6,124 nt of DNA from Pseudomonadota bacterium (GTDB lineage: Bacteria > Pseudomonadota > Gammaproteobacteria > Enterobacterales > Enterobacteriaceae). Positions within the stretch are counted from its first letter, which is position 1; each line of letters starts with the position of its first letter. This document shows positions 1-5,963 of this stretch, piece by piece. Location: contig JAEYFY010000141.1 in NCBI GenBank assembly GCA_023454395.1, forward strand, positions 1 through 6,124. Direction: 5' to 3'. A program made the translations under genes and the position numbers. Below the pieces are notes generated by a model. It was not told the DNA's origin. It saw nothing but the letters and a program-made list of their open reading frames with translations, and ran no database searches.

Positions 1-9
1 AGCAAGATT

Positions 10-2148
10 GTGAAAACCATAGTGATAAAACGAGACGGATGTAAAGTCTCTTTTGACCAAACCCGCATCAGCGATGCTATCAAAAGAGCCGCCGTAGCTT
101 GTGAGATCACTGATGATGATTATTGCGATTCTATCGCGCAATCCGTTTCACAATCTCTCGCAGGACGTTCGAATGTCGATATCCGTGAGATCCAAGACGC
201 CGTAGAAAATCAGCTGATGGCTGGCGAACATAAAGATGTTGCCAGAGCCTACATTGAATACCGTCATGACCGAGATGTTGCTCGTGAGCAACGTGGAAGA
301 CTAACTCAGGAAATTCGAGGTCTTATCGAACAAAGTGATGTCTCTATTCTTCATGAAAATGCGAATAAAGACAGTAAAGTTATCCCGACCCAACGTGATT
401 TACTTGCGGGTATTGTGGCTAAACATTACGCAAAATTGCATATCCTGCCAAGAGATGTGGTACTCGCCCATGAGCGTGGTGAAATTCATTATCATGATCT
501 CGATTATTCCCCGTTTTTCCCTATGTTTAACTGTATGCTAATTGACCTTAAAGGCATGTTAAACAATGGCTTTAAAATGGGAAATGCGGAAATAGAACCC
601 CCTAAATCTATTTCAACAGCAACAGCAGTAACTGCACAAATTATTGCACAAGTGGCAAGCCATATTTATGGCGGTACAACAATAAATCGTATCGATGAAG
701 TATTAGCGCCGTTTGTAAAATCAAGTTATGACAAACACTATAAAGTAGCAGAAGAATGGCAGATTGCTGACAAAGAAGCCTATGCCACTGCACGCACTGA
801 AAAAGAGTGTTACGACGCATTCCAATCTTTAGAGTATGAAGTCAATACGCTGCATACGGCTAATGGACAAACCCCATTTGTCACTTTTGGCTTTGGTCTT
901 GGTACATCAAAAGAAGCGCGTTTAATTCAACGCTCTATTCTTGAAAACCGTATGGCAGGTTTAGGTAAAAACCGTAAAACGGCTGTTTTCCCTAAACTCG
1001 TTTTTGCCATTAAAGATGGCTTAAACCATAAGTTTGGTGATCCTAATTACGATATCAAGCAACTTGCTCTTGAATGTGCAAGTAAACGCATGTATCCCGA
1101 TATCTTAAATTACGATCAAGTTGTGAAAGTGACGGGATCATTTAAAACTCCAATGGGTTGCCGTAGTTTCTTAGGTGTTTACGAAGAAAATGGCGAAATG
1201 ATCCACGAAGGTCGTAATAACTTAGGCGTTATCAGCCTGAATCTACCGCGTATTGCTATTGAAGCTCAAGGTGATGAAGCGACATTCTGGTCACTACTTG
1301 ATGACCGCCTTGAATTAGCGAAAAAAGCACTGATGACACGTATTGCTCGTTTAGAAAACGTCAAAGCGCGTGTTGCCCCTATCCTTTATATGGAAGGTGC
1401 TTGCGGTGTTCGCTTGAAAGCAGATGATAATGTGGCTGAAATCTTTAAAAATGGCAGAGCCTCAATTTCTCTTGGTTATATTGGTGTTCATGAAACCATT
1501 AATGCACTGTTTGGTACTCAAACACACGTTTTTGACGATGAAACCTTAAGAGAAAAAGCAGTGGCGATTATTAATCGTCTACGTGAAGCCACTGACCAAT
1601 GGAAAGCTGAGACAGGTTATGGCTTTAGCCTTTACAGCACCCCAAGTGAAAACTTATGTGACCGTTTCTGTCGTTTAGATGCTGCTGAATTTGGTATCTT
1701 ACCGGGTGTAACGGATAAAGGTTATTACACTAATAGCTTCCACTTAGATGTTGAGAAAAAAGTCAATCCATACGACAAACTGGATTTTGAAGCACCTTAT
1801 CCCCCATTAGCAAATGGCGGTTTTATTTGCTACGGCGAATATCCAAACTTACAGCATAACCTTAAAGCGTTAGAGGATGTATGGGACTATAGCTATACCC
1901 GTGTTCCTTACTACGGCACAAATACCCCAATTGATGAATGTTACGATTGTGGCTATACCGGTGAATTTTCTTGTACTAGCAAAGGGTTTACTTGCCCACG
2001 TTGCGGTAATCACAACCCTGCTAGAGTCTCTGTTATTCGTCGTGTATGTGGATATTTAGGTAGCCCTGATTCACGACCATTTAATGCGGGTAAACAGGAA
2101 GAAGTTAAACGTCGAGTTAAACATCTGGCAAATGGTCAGTTAGGTTAA
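10..2148 (+). CDS. nrdD: Anaerobic ribonucleoside-triphosphate reductase (class III RNR, large subunit)
   Basis: NrdD is a cytoplasmic glycyl-radical enzyme that reduces ribonucleoside triphosphates to dNTPs in the absence of oxygen, with formate as reductant in E. coli. The product is 712 residues, the same length as E. coli NrdD, and is nearly collinear with it. An N-terminal ATP-cone covers about residues 3-92 (starts IVIKRDGCKV). The catalytic cysteines expected from the family are at C175 (FFPMFNCM) and C384 (TPMGCRSF). The C-terminal zinc site is formed by C644, C647, C662 and C665. The glycyl radical residue is G681 in RRVCGYLG. The start is a GTG whose position matches residue 1 of the E. 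coli protein; only 9 bases precede it, so its ribosome-binding site and promoter cannot be judged. nrdG follows after 4 bp, so the two are cotranscribed. Confidence 0.97.
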   Translation: MKTIVIKRDGCKVSFDQTRISDAIKRAAVACEITDDDYCDSIAQSVSQSLAGRSNVDIREIQDAVENQLMAGEHKDVARAYIEYRHDRDVAREQRGRLTQEIRGLIEQSDVSILHENANKDSKVIPTQRDLLAGIVAKHYAKLHILPRDVVLAHERGEIHYHDLDYSPFFPMFNCMLIDLKGMLNNGFKMGNAEIEPPKSISTATAVTAQIIAQVASHIYGGTTINRIDEVLAPFVKSSYDKHYKVAEEWQIADKEAYATARTEKECYDAFQSLEYEVNTLHTANGQTPFVTFGFGLGTSKEARLIQRSILENRMAGLGKNRKTAVFPKLVFAIKDGLNHKFGDPNYDIKQLALECASKRMYPDILNYDQVVKVTGSFKTPMGCRSFLGVYEENGEMIHEGRNNLGVISLNLPRIAIEAQGDEATFWSLLDDRLELAKKALMTRIARLENVKARVAPILYMEGACGVRLKADDNVAEIFKNGRASISLGYIGVHETINALFGTQTHVFDDETLREKAVAIINRLREATDQWKAETGYGFSLYSTPSENLCDRFCRLDAAEFGILPGVTDKGYYTNSFHLDVEKKVNPYDKLDFEAPYPPLANGGFICYGEYPNLQHNLKALEDVWDYSYTRVPYYGTNTPIDECYDCGYTGEFSCTSKGFTCPRCGNHNPARVSVIRRVCGYLGSPDSRPFNAGKQEEVKRRVKHLANGQLG

Positions 2149-2152
2149 GAGT

Positions 2153-2617
2153 GTGAATTACCATCAATATTACCCTGTTGATGTGGTAAATGGTCCTGGT
2201 ACACGTTGCACCCTGTTTGTTTCAGGGTGCATACACCAATGCCGCGGCTGTTATAACAAATCAACGTGGTCATTAACGTCGGGCAAGCCGTTTACACAAG
2301 AAGTGGAAGATCAGATCATTGCGGATCTCCAAGACGACCGTATTAAACGACAAGGATTATCACTTTCAGGTGGCGATCCGCTACACCCTCAAAATCTTTC
2401 TGCTATATTAAAATTGGTAAAACGCGTTAAAACGGAATGCCCTGAGAAAGATATTTGGGTTTGGACTGGCTACTTACTGGCTGACTTAACCCCAGAGCAG
2501 CAAGAAGTCGTTAACTTTATTAACGTACTGATTGATGGGAAGTTCGTACAAGAACTTTATGATCCCGCATTACTGTGGCGTGGTAGTAGTAATCAGGTGA
2601 TCCATAAATTGAAGTAA
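2153..2617 (+). CDS. nrdG: Anaerobic RNR activating protein (radical SAM)
   Basis: NrdG is the radical-SAM activase that generates the glycyl radical on NrdD, using a [4Fe-4S] cluster and S-adenosylmethionine. The product has 154 residues, as in E. coli. The cluster-binding CxxxCxxC motif is at C26, C30 and C33 (SGCIHQCRGC). The SAM-contacting GGDP stretch is at residues 73-76. The family start MNYHQYYPVD is intact. The start codon is GTG, 4 bp after the nrdD stop. Upstream there is only a weak, very close TAAGAG, so translation is probably coupled to that of nrdD. A perfect 9-bp inverted repeat (2207-2231) lies inside the coding region over codons 19-27. The gene is the second of a three-gene operon. 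Confidence 0.97.
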   Translation: MNYHQYYPVDVVNGPGTRCTLFVSGCIHQCRGCYNKSTWSLTSGKPFTQEVEDQIIADLQDDRIKRQGLSLSGGDPLHPQNLSAILKLVKRVKTECPEKDIWVWTGYLLADLTPEQQEVVNFINVLIDGKFVQELYDPALLWRGSSNQVIHKLK

Positions 2618-2634
2618 TACACATTGAATTAACT

Positions 2635-2639
2635 GGAGG
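2635..2639 (+). promoter_or_regulatory. Strong Shine-Dalgarno of the 69-residue gene
   Basis: GGAGG lies 4 bases before the ATG at 2644. It is a much better match to the 16S rRNA tail than the site in front of nrdG. It supports both the start choice and active, independent translation of the small gene that follows. Confidence 0.7.
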
Positions 2640-2643
2640 ATGT

Positions 2644-2853
2644 ATGCCTTTAAGTGATAATAAATATGTAAGCTTTTCTGAAGATCATGAACTGAACTAC
2701 CATTTAAAAAAATGGGGTAAAAAGCAGTCTAAAGCGAATCGAGAACAACTCGTGAAGCTAGGCACTGAACTGAAAAAGAAACTCGGTGCTAAACATCTCC
2801 AGCATACTGAAATAGATGCTGAGATAGAAAAAAATCTTTCATCATTTGAGTGA
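2644..2853 (+). CDS. Unrecognised 69-residue protein, third gene of the nrdDG operon
   Basis: I do not recognise the family. The protein is small, soluble and highly charged: 12 lysines, 1 arginine, 8 glutamates and 3 aspartates. It has no cysteine, no signal peptide and no membrane segment. Residues 13-47 look helical and lysine-rich (KKWGKKQ at 22-28, ELKKKLG at 42-48). A second, acidic amphipathic stretch follows at 55-66. The gene starts 26 bp after nrdG with a strong Shine-Dalgarno and ends 5 bp before a clear terminator, so it is very likely transcribed with nrdD and nrdG. That suggests expression under the same anaerobic control, but no function follows from the sequence. A real gene is supported by the start signal, the tight packing and the terminator. 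Confidence 0.75.
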   Translation: MPLSDNKYVSFSEDHELNYHLKKWGKKQSKANREQLVKLGTELKKKLGAKHLQHTEIDAEIEKNLSSFE

Positions 2854-2858
2854 TCCCT

Positions 2859-2887
2859 AAAAGCCCATTTATATAATGGGCTTTTTT
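2859..2887 (+). terminator. Rho-independent terminator of the nrdD-nrdG-small gene operon
   Basis: A perfect 11-bp stem (AAAAGCCCATT at 2859-2869 with AATGGGCTTTT at 2875-2885) closes a 5-base loop and runs into a T tract ending at 2887. It begins 5 bp after the stop codon of the 69-residue gene, so it closes the three-gene operon. Confidence 0.92.
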
Positions 2888-2917
2888 CTTACCATTCTTA
2901 CTTAATCACCTCCGTTA

Positions 2918-2936
2918 TCAAATGCGAATCATTTTC
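2918..2936. promoter_or_regulatory. Fur-box-like sequence upstream of the lipoprotein gene
   Basis: The 19 bases TCAAATGCGAATCATTTTC match the classical Fur box (GATAATGATAATCATTATC) at 13 of 19 positions. The core GAATCATTTTC is the best part. The site is 76 bp before the preferred lipoprotein start and after the nrdDG operon terminator. I could not find a convincing promoter overlapping it, so control of the lipoprotein gene by iron is an inference from the motif alone. Confidence 0.4.
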
Positions 2937-3012
2937 AAAAAAGATGGTCAAAGTAATTAGTTTTGTTTTATTATTAACGCTCTTGACTATTCTTTTTATG
3001 ATGATATTTGAT

Positions 3013-3375
3013 ATGAAATTAGCACTTTTCCCTTTGTTTTCAATAATTTTACTTTCGGGTTGCAGCAGTACTTGGGAACCCAAAGGTGCATCAGATTACA
3101 CATTGCAAGAAGCAAAGCTAATTTGCGATCTCGATGCCAATACTCGCTATCCTATCCGCAAAGAAGTGCTACAACGTACTGTTTATCGTGATGTGCAAAA
3201 GACGTGTCGTAAAGATGATAAAGACCATTGTGGTGATAAAAAAACCTACACTGAACGCGTACCAATGACAGAAAGCTATGTTGAAGACATTAATCAAGAA
3301 GACAGAAGAACCTTCTATACTTCATGTATGTCTTTAAAAGGGTGGGAACAGAAGAATCATTATTTTTGGGAATAA
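3013..3375 (+). CDS. Small putative outer-membrane lipoprotein, family not recognised
   Basis: The chosen start gives a typical lipoprotein signal: MK, a hydrophobic stretch, then the lipobox L14-S15-G16-C17. Processing by Lgt and LspA would leave a 104-residue lipid-anchored protein. Serine follows the lipidated cysteine, so the +2 rule predicts sorting to the outer membrane. The mature part has four further cysteines (C38, C65, C73, C105), which could form disulfides in the periplasm, and ends with a CMSLKGW motif of a kind seen in many small lipoproteins. The frame is open upstream to an ATG at 2944, with others at 2998 and 3001. Those starts would add an unusual second hydrophobic stretch or a weaker signal. 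None of them has a good Shine-Dalgarno, so the start is uncertain. A Fur-like box lies upstream. The gene converges on yhbP with 26 bp between stops. Confidence 0.8.
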   Translation: MKLALFPLFSIILLSGCSSTWEPKGASDYTLQEAKLICDLDANTRYPIRKEVLQRTVYRDVQKTCRKDDKDHCGDKKTYTERVPMTESYVEDINQEDRRTFYTSCMSLKGWEQKNHYFWE

Positions 3376-3401
3376 AAGGAATTTGAGAAAAAATAATCAG
3401 C

Positions 3402-3842
3402 TTAATCACGTTGCCAATACAGCTTAGTCCCAAAACCTAACTGATTATTGACCATCTTAATTTCTTGTAATTGTAATTCCCATAAAGGTACATGGATGGC
3501 GGCTAATGCGACAGGAAAGCGTAAACAATAATGTTTTCTTGCGTTGATGTCGTCCTGACCTGCCAGTAAAGCAACAGAGCCAGTGAATTGAATACCTTGC
3601 AGATCGGATACTGCAATTTCTTGCGTACTAATACTCCCTGCAACTAATAAATTTTCCTGCATCATTTGAGCATGACGCGTTTTCTTTTCAGAAAGAAAAA
3701 CAAGTCTCATCTGGCTTTCATCGAACCAATAAAAACAATTTGCACACCAAATATCACCTAATGAACGAGTTGTACATAAGGTAAACACATGGTTGCTTCG
3801 AATATATTGTTTAATTATTTTGATCGAATCTAAAGAAGACAT
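3402..3842 (-). CDS. yhbP: UPF0306 family protein YhbP (PNPOx-like split-barrel)
   Basis: The product closely resembles E. coli YhbP (147 residues; 146 here), a cytoplasmic protein of unknown function with a pyridoxamine-phosphate-oxidase/flavin-reductase-like split-barrel fold. Shared blocks are DIWCANCFYWFD (residues 30-41), EKKTRHAQM (52-60), GIQFTG in the middle, and the C-terminal LGFG...YWQRD. I chose the ATG at 3842 over one seven codons upstream for two reasons: AGG lies 6 bases before it, and the length then matches the family, whereas the upstream ATG has no Shine-Dalgarno. Flavin binding is a family-level expectation; the sequence does not prove it. A perfect extended -10 element at 3887-3895 could serve as its promoter. 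Confidence 0.92.
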   Translation of the reverse strand: MSSLDSIKIIKQYIRSNHVFTLCTTRSLGDIWCANCFYWFDESQMRLVFLSEKKTRHAQMMQENLLVAGSISTQEIAVSDLQGIQFTGSVALLAGQDDINARKHYCLRFPVALAAIHVPLWELQLQEIKMVNNQLGFGTKLYWQRD

Positions 3843-3861
3843 AATAAACCTGTATAGATAC

Positions 3862-3910
3862 AAAAAGAGACGCTGTTTAGTTGATAATTATATCATCAAA
3901 ACGAGCGTCT
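3862..3910 (-). terminator. Rho-independent terminator of the DUF1471 gene
   Basis: Read on the - strand, AGACGCT (3910-3904) pairs with AGCGTCT (3874-3868), and a CTTTTT tail follows (3867-3862). Inside the loop GTTT pairs with AAAC, and TGATA (3895-3891) pairs with TATCA (3886-3882) around a 4-base loop. The result is a long hairpin with one bulge and an interior mismatch. It lies 47 bp after the stop of the DUF1471 gene and 20 bp before yhbP on the same strand, so it separates their transcription. Confidence 0.7.
3887..3895 (-). promoter_or_regulatory. Extended -10 element, candidate yhbP promoter
   Basis: The - strand reads TGATATAAT, a perfect TGn-TATAAT extended -10. The start point would be near 3880, giving a leader of about 38 bases before the yhbP ATG. 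No good -35 box is visible at 16-18 bp, which is acceptable for an extended -10 promoter. It lies inside the apical stem of the preceding terminator hairpin. Confidence 0.45.
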
Positions 3911-3956
3911 TACCGCGTGTCTCTTATTACAGGTTATTTATCGAGAATAATTAAAA

Positions 3957-4208
3957 TTAACGATAAATTTCAGCATTTACAGTGAGGTAATTATCACCTG
4001 TTGCGCCTACAACTTTAAAACTTTTTGCACCTTCATCTTTTGCGATTTGGGCAATCTTAGTGGTTAAACCATCTAAAGTATCGTTACCTGTGATTGTGAT
4101 ATACTCACCATTCACTGACGGGCTTTTTGATACGCTATCAGATGCGATTGAACCGAATGAAATAGCACTTAAAGCTAATGTAGCAGCGATTAATGTAGAT
4201 TTTTTCAT
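3957..4208 (-). CDS. Small exported DUF1471 (YhcN/BhsA/McbA-like) protein
   Basis: The 83-residue product has a Sec signal peptide (MKKSTLIAATLALSAISFGSIA) with probable cleavage after A22 (S-I-A). The mature part of about 61 residues is one DUF1471 domain: GEYITITGND (34-43), a helix with KIAQIAKDEGAKSF (51-64), and the terminal LTVNAEIYR. Members of this periplasmic family (YhcN, BhsA, McbA, YdgH) are linked to stress response and biofilm behaviour in E. coli. Which of these this protein corresponds to is unclear, so no symbol is given. The frame is open further upstream, but the ATG at 4208 has GGAG 6 bases before it and opens directly on the signal peptide. In E. coli no such gene lies between yhbP and yhbQ. 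A CRP-type site is centred about 60 bp upstream. Confidence 0.9.
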   Translation of the reverse strand: MKKSTLIAATLALSAISFGSIASDSVSKSPSVNGEYITITGNDTLDGLTTKIAQIAKDEGAKSFKVVGATGDNYLTVNAEIYR

Positions 4209-4259
4209 AATATGCTCCAAATAAATTCTAATTTTGTTAGTTATCGCGGAGTGTCTCTC

Positions 4260-4275
4260 TGTGATGTGGATCATA
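4260..4275. promoter_or_regulatory. CRP-type site (also FNR-like) upstream of the DUF1471 gene
   Basis: TGTGATGTGGATCATA matches the CRP half-sites TGTGA-N6-TCACA at 9 of 10 positions. The same bases read as FNR (TTGAT-N4-ATCAA) match 8 of 10 (GTGAT at 4261-4265, ATCAT at 4270-4274). The centre is about 59.5 bp before the DUF1471 start codon. It overlaps possible -10 boxes on the - strand (CATAAT 4280-4275, TATGAT 4275-4270). It could therefore activate a weak promoter nearer the gene (CAAAAT at 4236-4231) or repress the overlapping ones. Which of these applies cannot be decided here. Confidence 0.55.
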
Positions 4276-4483
4276 TTATGCGCTTTAGTTTAACTTTAAA
4301 ATTAGCAATAATTGCTGTTCATTTTCAAAAAAATTGAATATTATTTTTTAAATGACAAAACTTATTGTCACAAATATTTCACAACATATTGATATATCTA
4401 ATAGATTTTATTTTGATAACGCGATAAATTACTCACTTAAAAAATTAAGAAATATTATTTATCAAAAGAGAAAGTAGCACGAA
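4276..4483. other. AT-rich divergent intergenic region
   Basis: The gap between the divergent DUF1471 and yhbQ genes is 287 bp in all (4209-4495) and holds no coding sequence I can support. Besides the CRP-type site it contains a dyad (TGACAA 4353-4358 and TTGTCA 4365-4370) and candidate yhbQ promoter boxes. The best pair by consensus is TTGATA 4389-4394 with TTTGAT 4412-4417 at 17-bp spacing. A TATTAT at 4453-4458 is an alternative -10. None of these promoter assignments is firm. Confidence 0.4.
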
Positions 4484-4488
4484 AAGGA
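4484..4488 (+). promoter_or_regulatory. Shine-Dalgarno that decides the yhbQ start
   Basis: AAGGA lies 4 bases before an ATG at 4493 and 7 bases before a second, adjacent ATG at 4496. The 7-base spacing is nearer the optimum, which favours 4496. Confidence 0.5.
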
Positions 4489-4495
4489 AAAAATG

Positions 4496-4780
4496 ATGGC
4501 TGATACAGTGTGGTCACTCTATATTGTCAGAAATCGTCTTGGCTATCTTTATACCGGAATAACGACAAATGTTGAGCGACGCTTTACTCAGCACCAGAAT
4601 GGAACTGGCGCTAAAGCCCTCAAAGGAAAAGGACCTTTGTTATTAGAGTTTCATTGCCAAATAGGCTCTCGACAACGCGCTTCTCAACTTGAATACCAAT
4701 TAAAGCAATTGAAGAAAACACAAAAAGAAAAGCTGATCAAAGACCAGCCTTCAGACATTGTGTTATATTTAACGCGATAA
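4496..4780 (+). CDS. yhbQ: GIY-YIG nuclease-superfamily protein YhbQ (UPF0213)
   Basis: The product matches E. coli YhbQ (100 residues; 94 here), a small stand-alone GIY-YIG domain protein. The superfamily's two signature triads appear as Y9-I10-V11 and Y19-T20-G21. They are followed by the helix [11 protein letters not shown] with the conserved arginine (R28/R29), the AKALKGKGP segment (39-47), and the expected catalytic glutamate E66 in [10 protein letters not shown]. The family belongs to a DNA-processing nuclease superfamily, and a role in DNA damage processing has been proposed for E. coli YhbQ; the substrate is not evident from sequence. There are two adjacent ATGs (4493 and 4496); the second has better Shine-Dalgarno spacing. 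The gene converges on yhbS with 13 bp between stop codons, and I saw no terminator hairpin in between. Confidence 0.94.
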   Translation: MADTVWSLYIVRNRLGYLYTGITTNVERRFTQHQNGTGAKALKGKGPLLLEFHCQIGSRQRASQLEYQLKQLKKTQKEKLIKDQPSDIVLYLTR

Positions 4781-4793
4781 GCGACCTGCTCGA

Positions 4794-5297
4794 CTAAACC
4801 TCATCAAATAATGGCGAAAAATTCACTAAACCATGAATATTTTCAACATTACCATTATCGAGAGCATAGAACTGAAATGCCTCTTCTGTGTCAGGCCATT
4901 TGCAATGTAACCCTTGTGATTTTGCAGGAATAAAGCCTGACTTTTGATAGTACTCTGGCTCACCTAACACCACCACAGCGCCATAACCAAATTCATTTAG
5001 GCTATCTAATCCTTCATTAATCAGTTGGCGTCCAATACCTTGGCGCTGGAAATCAGGTGCAACAGCAAGAGGTGCAAGCCCTACCCACTGGCAATCTACA
5101 CCATCAACATCAACCGGAGTAAAGCCAATGTAACCCATAACATGGCCTTCATCATCTACTGCGACCATACCTAATGTCAGCAGTCCCTCTTCTCGTAAAT
5201 GTCCCACTAAATCAGCTTCTGCACCTGTAGGAAACGCTTGACGTAAAAGGTTATCAATAGCTGGAATATCAACGGGAATTTCAACACGTATTAGCAT
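4794..5297 (-). CDS. yhbS: GNAT-family acetyltransferase YhbS
   Basis: The product has 167 residues, exactly as E. coli YhbS, and is similar throughout (MLIRVEIPVDIPAID at the N-terminus). It is a single GNAT fold. The acetyl-CoA pyrophosphate-binding motif A is LAVAPDFQRQGIGRQLI, with Q84-R85-Q86-G87-I88-G89 fitting the R/Q-x-x-G-x-G/A signature. A YYQKSGF segment (116-122), typical of motif B in these enzymes, follows. The acceptor substrate is not known from the sequence. The start ATG lies inside the end of ubiT (7-bp overlap, ATGCTAA) and has no strong Shine-Dalgarno of its own, which indicates translational coupling to ubiT. The E. coli arrangement is the same. Confidence 0.95.
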   Translation of the reverse strand: MLIRVEIPVDIPAIDNLLRQAFPTGAEADLVGHLREEGLLTLGMVAVDDEGHVMGYIGFTPVDVDGVDCQWVGLAPLAVAPDFQRQGIGRQLINEGLDSLNEFGYGAVVVLGEPEYYQKSGFIPAKSQGLHCKWPDTEEAFQFYALDNGNVENIHGLVNFSPLFDEV

Positions 5298-5824
5298 GAA
5301 GTTGAGCTCAGTTCATGGCTGTGTAGAGTGTCTTCGGTTTCTTCTTGAAGCCCACTTTTTACAAACTCAGCCAGTTGTAATAAACCAAAACGCAACACAG
5401 ATGGCATTGAGTCTAATTCAATTGCGTCCATCAGGTTCTTAACATATAACCCGAGTTCTGTATCACCCTCAATTTGTAGACGACGTTGGAAAAATAAGGT
5501 GTCAGGATCTTCTTTGCGCGCAGCAATTAAAATAAAATCATTTGCATTTCCACTAAAGCTGACATCTTCTTTTTCTAAGCGACTAACCACTAATTTATCA
5601 TCACGAACACTGATAAACCACTGTAAATGTAAGTCTCTTATCTCAACTTTTAGCCATTTATTTTCTAGAAAGTGCAAATCGCCTTCCGCTAAAGATTCAC
5701 GAAATTGCCAGCTTAAAAACTGTTCTAAAATATCGCGTTGCAGAGCAAATGGGGTGACTTGTAAGGGATAACGTAAAAAACGAGGCCCCTCTTTAACCAA
5801 GTGGGTACGAATTTTATTAAACAC
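5291..5824 (-). CDS. ubiT: UbiT (YhbT), SCP2-domain accessory factor of anaerobic ubiquinone synthesis
   Basis: The product (177 residues; 174 in E. coli) matches YhbT/UbiT. Together with UbiU and UbiV this protein is required for ubiquinone synthesis without oxygen. Its SCP2 lipid-binding domain (about residues 35-135) is thought to handle hydrophobic quinone intermediates, in place of UbiJ of the aerobic pathway. The strongly conserved block is AARKEDPDTLFFQRR (101-115) followed by IEGDTELGLYVKNLMDAIEL. The start is GTG; AGGAG lies 7 bases before it, and the N-terminus MFNKIRTHLVKEGP aligns with the E. coli start. yhbS overlaps its end. The gene diverges from ubiU across a 216-bp gap that should carry both promoters. 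Confidence 0.96.
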   Translation of the reverse strand: MFNKIRTHLVKEGPRFLRYPLQVTPFALQRDILEQFLSWQFRESLAEGDLHFLENKWLKVEIRDLHLQWFISVRDDKLVVSRLEKEDVSFSGNANDFILIAARKEDPDTLFFQRRLQIEGDTELGLYVKNLMDAIELDSMPSVLRFGLLQLAEFVKSGLQEETEDTLHSHELSSTSC

Positions 5825-5831
5825 GTTCGGA

Positions 5832-5836
5832 CTCCT
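5832..5836 (-). promoter_or_regulatory. Shine-Dalgarno supporting the GTG start of ubiT
   Basis: The - strand reads AGGAG, 7 bases before the GTG at 5824. No ATG lies at a comparable place, so this site settles the start. Confidence 0.75.
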
Positions 5837-5963
5837 ATAAATAAAATTAGGGGCTATTGTGCCAGAGATGAACAGATATTCTGCGATCCTATATCAATAT
5901 TCCGTTAATCCGTTGCTCACATTTTGTGTTCTCTGATTTTACTTAAGCAAAAAACAAAGTTCT

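Noticed and set aside
335..541. A 68-codon frame inside nrdD in another phase
   Set aside because: It lies wholly within strongly conserved nrdD coding sequence, with no start signal of its own.
2983..3012. TTGACT (2983-2988) with TTTGAT (3007-3012) as a promoter for the lipoprotein gene
   Set aside because: Transcription would begin at about 3019, after the preferred start codon, so this pair cannot drive the predicted lipoprotein.
2898..3083. An open frame of 61 codons on the - strand opposite the lipoprotein start region
   Set aside because: It overlaps the lipoprotein signal sequence and the Fur-like box, shows no recognisable domain, and is explained as the antisense of an AT-rich stretch.
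3917..4258. The 8-base direct repeat GTGTCTCT at 3917-3924 and 4251-4258, flanking the DUF1471 gene like a target-site duplication
   Set aside because: The repeat is short, no terminal inverted repeats or transposase are present, and the left copy is partly explained by the terminator-region pairing. Chance is sufficient.
4781..4793. A possible terminator between the convergent yhbQ and yhbS genes
   Set aside because: No stem with a T tract could be found in the 13-bp gap or just around it.
5499..5771. A 90-codon + strand frame opposite ubiT
   Set aside because: It lies entirely antisense to the well-conserved ubiT gene, and its serine/lysine-rich product resembles no family.
5888..5897. 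ATATCAATAT near ubiT as an FNR half-site
   Set aside because: At the required 4-base spacing the partner half matches none of the five TTGAT positions.
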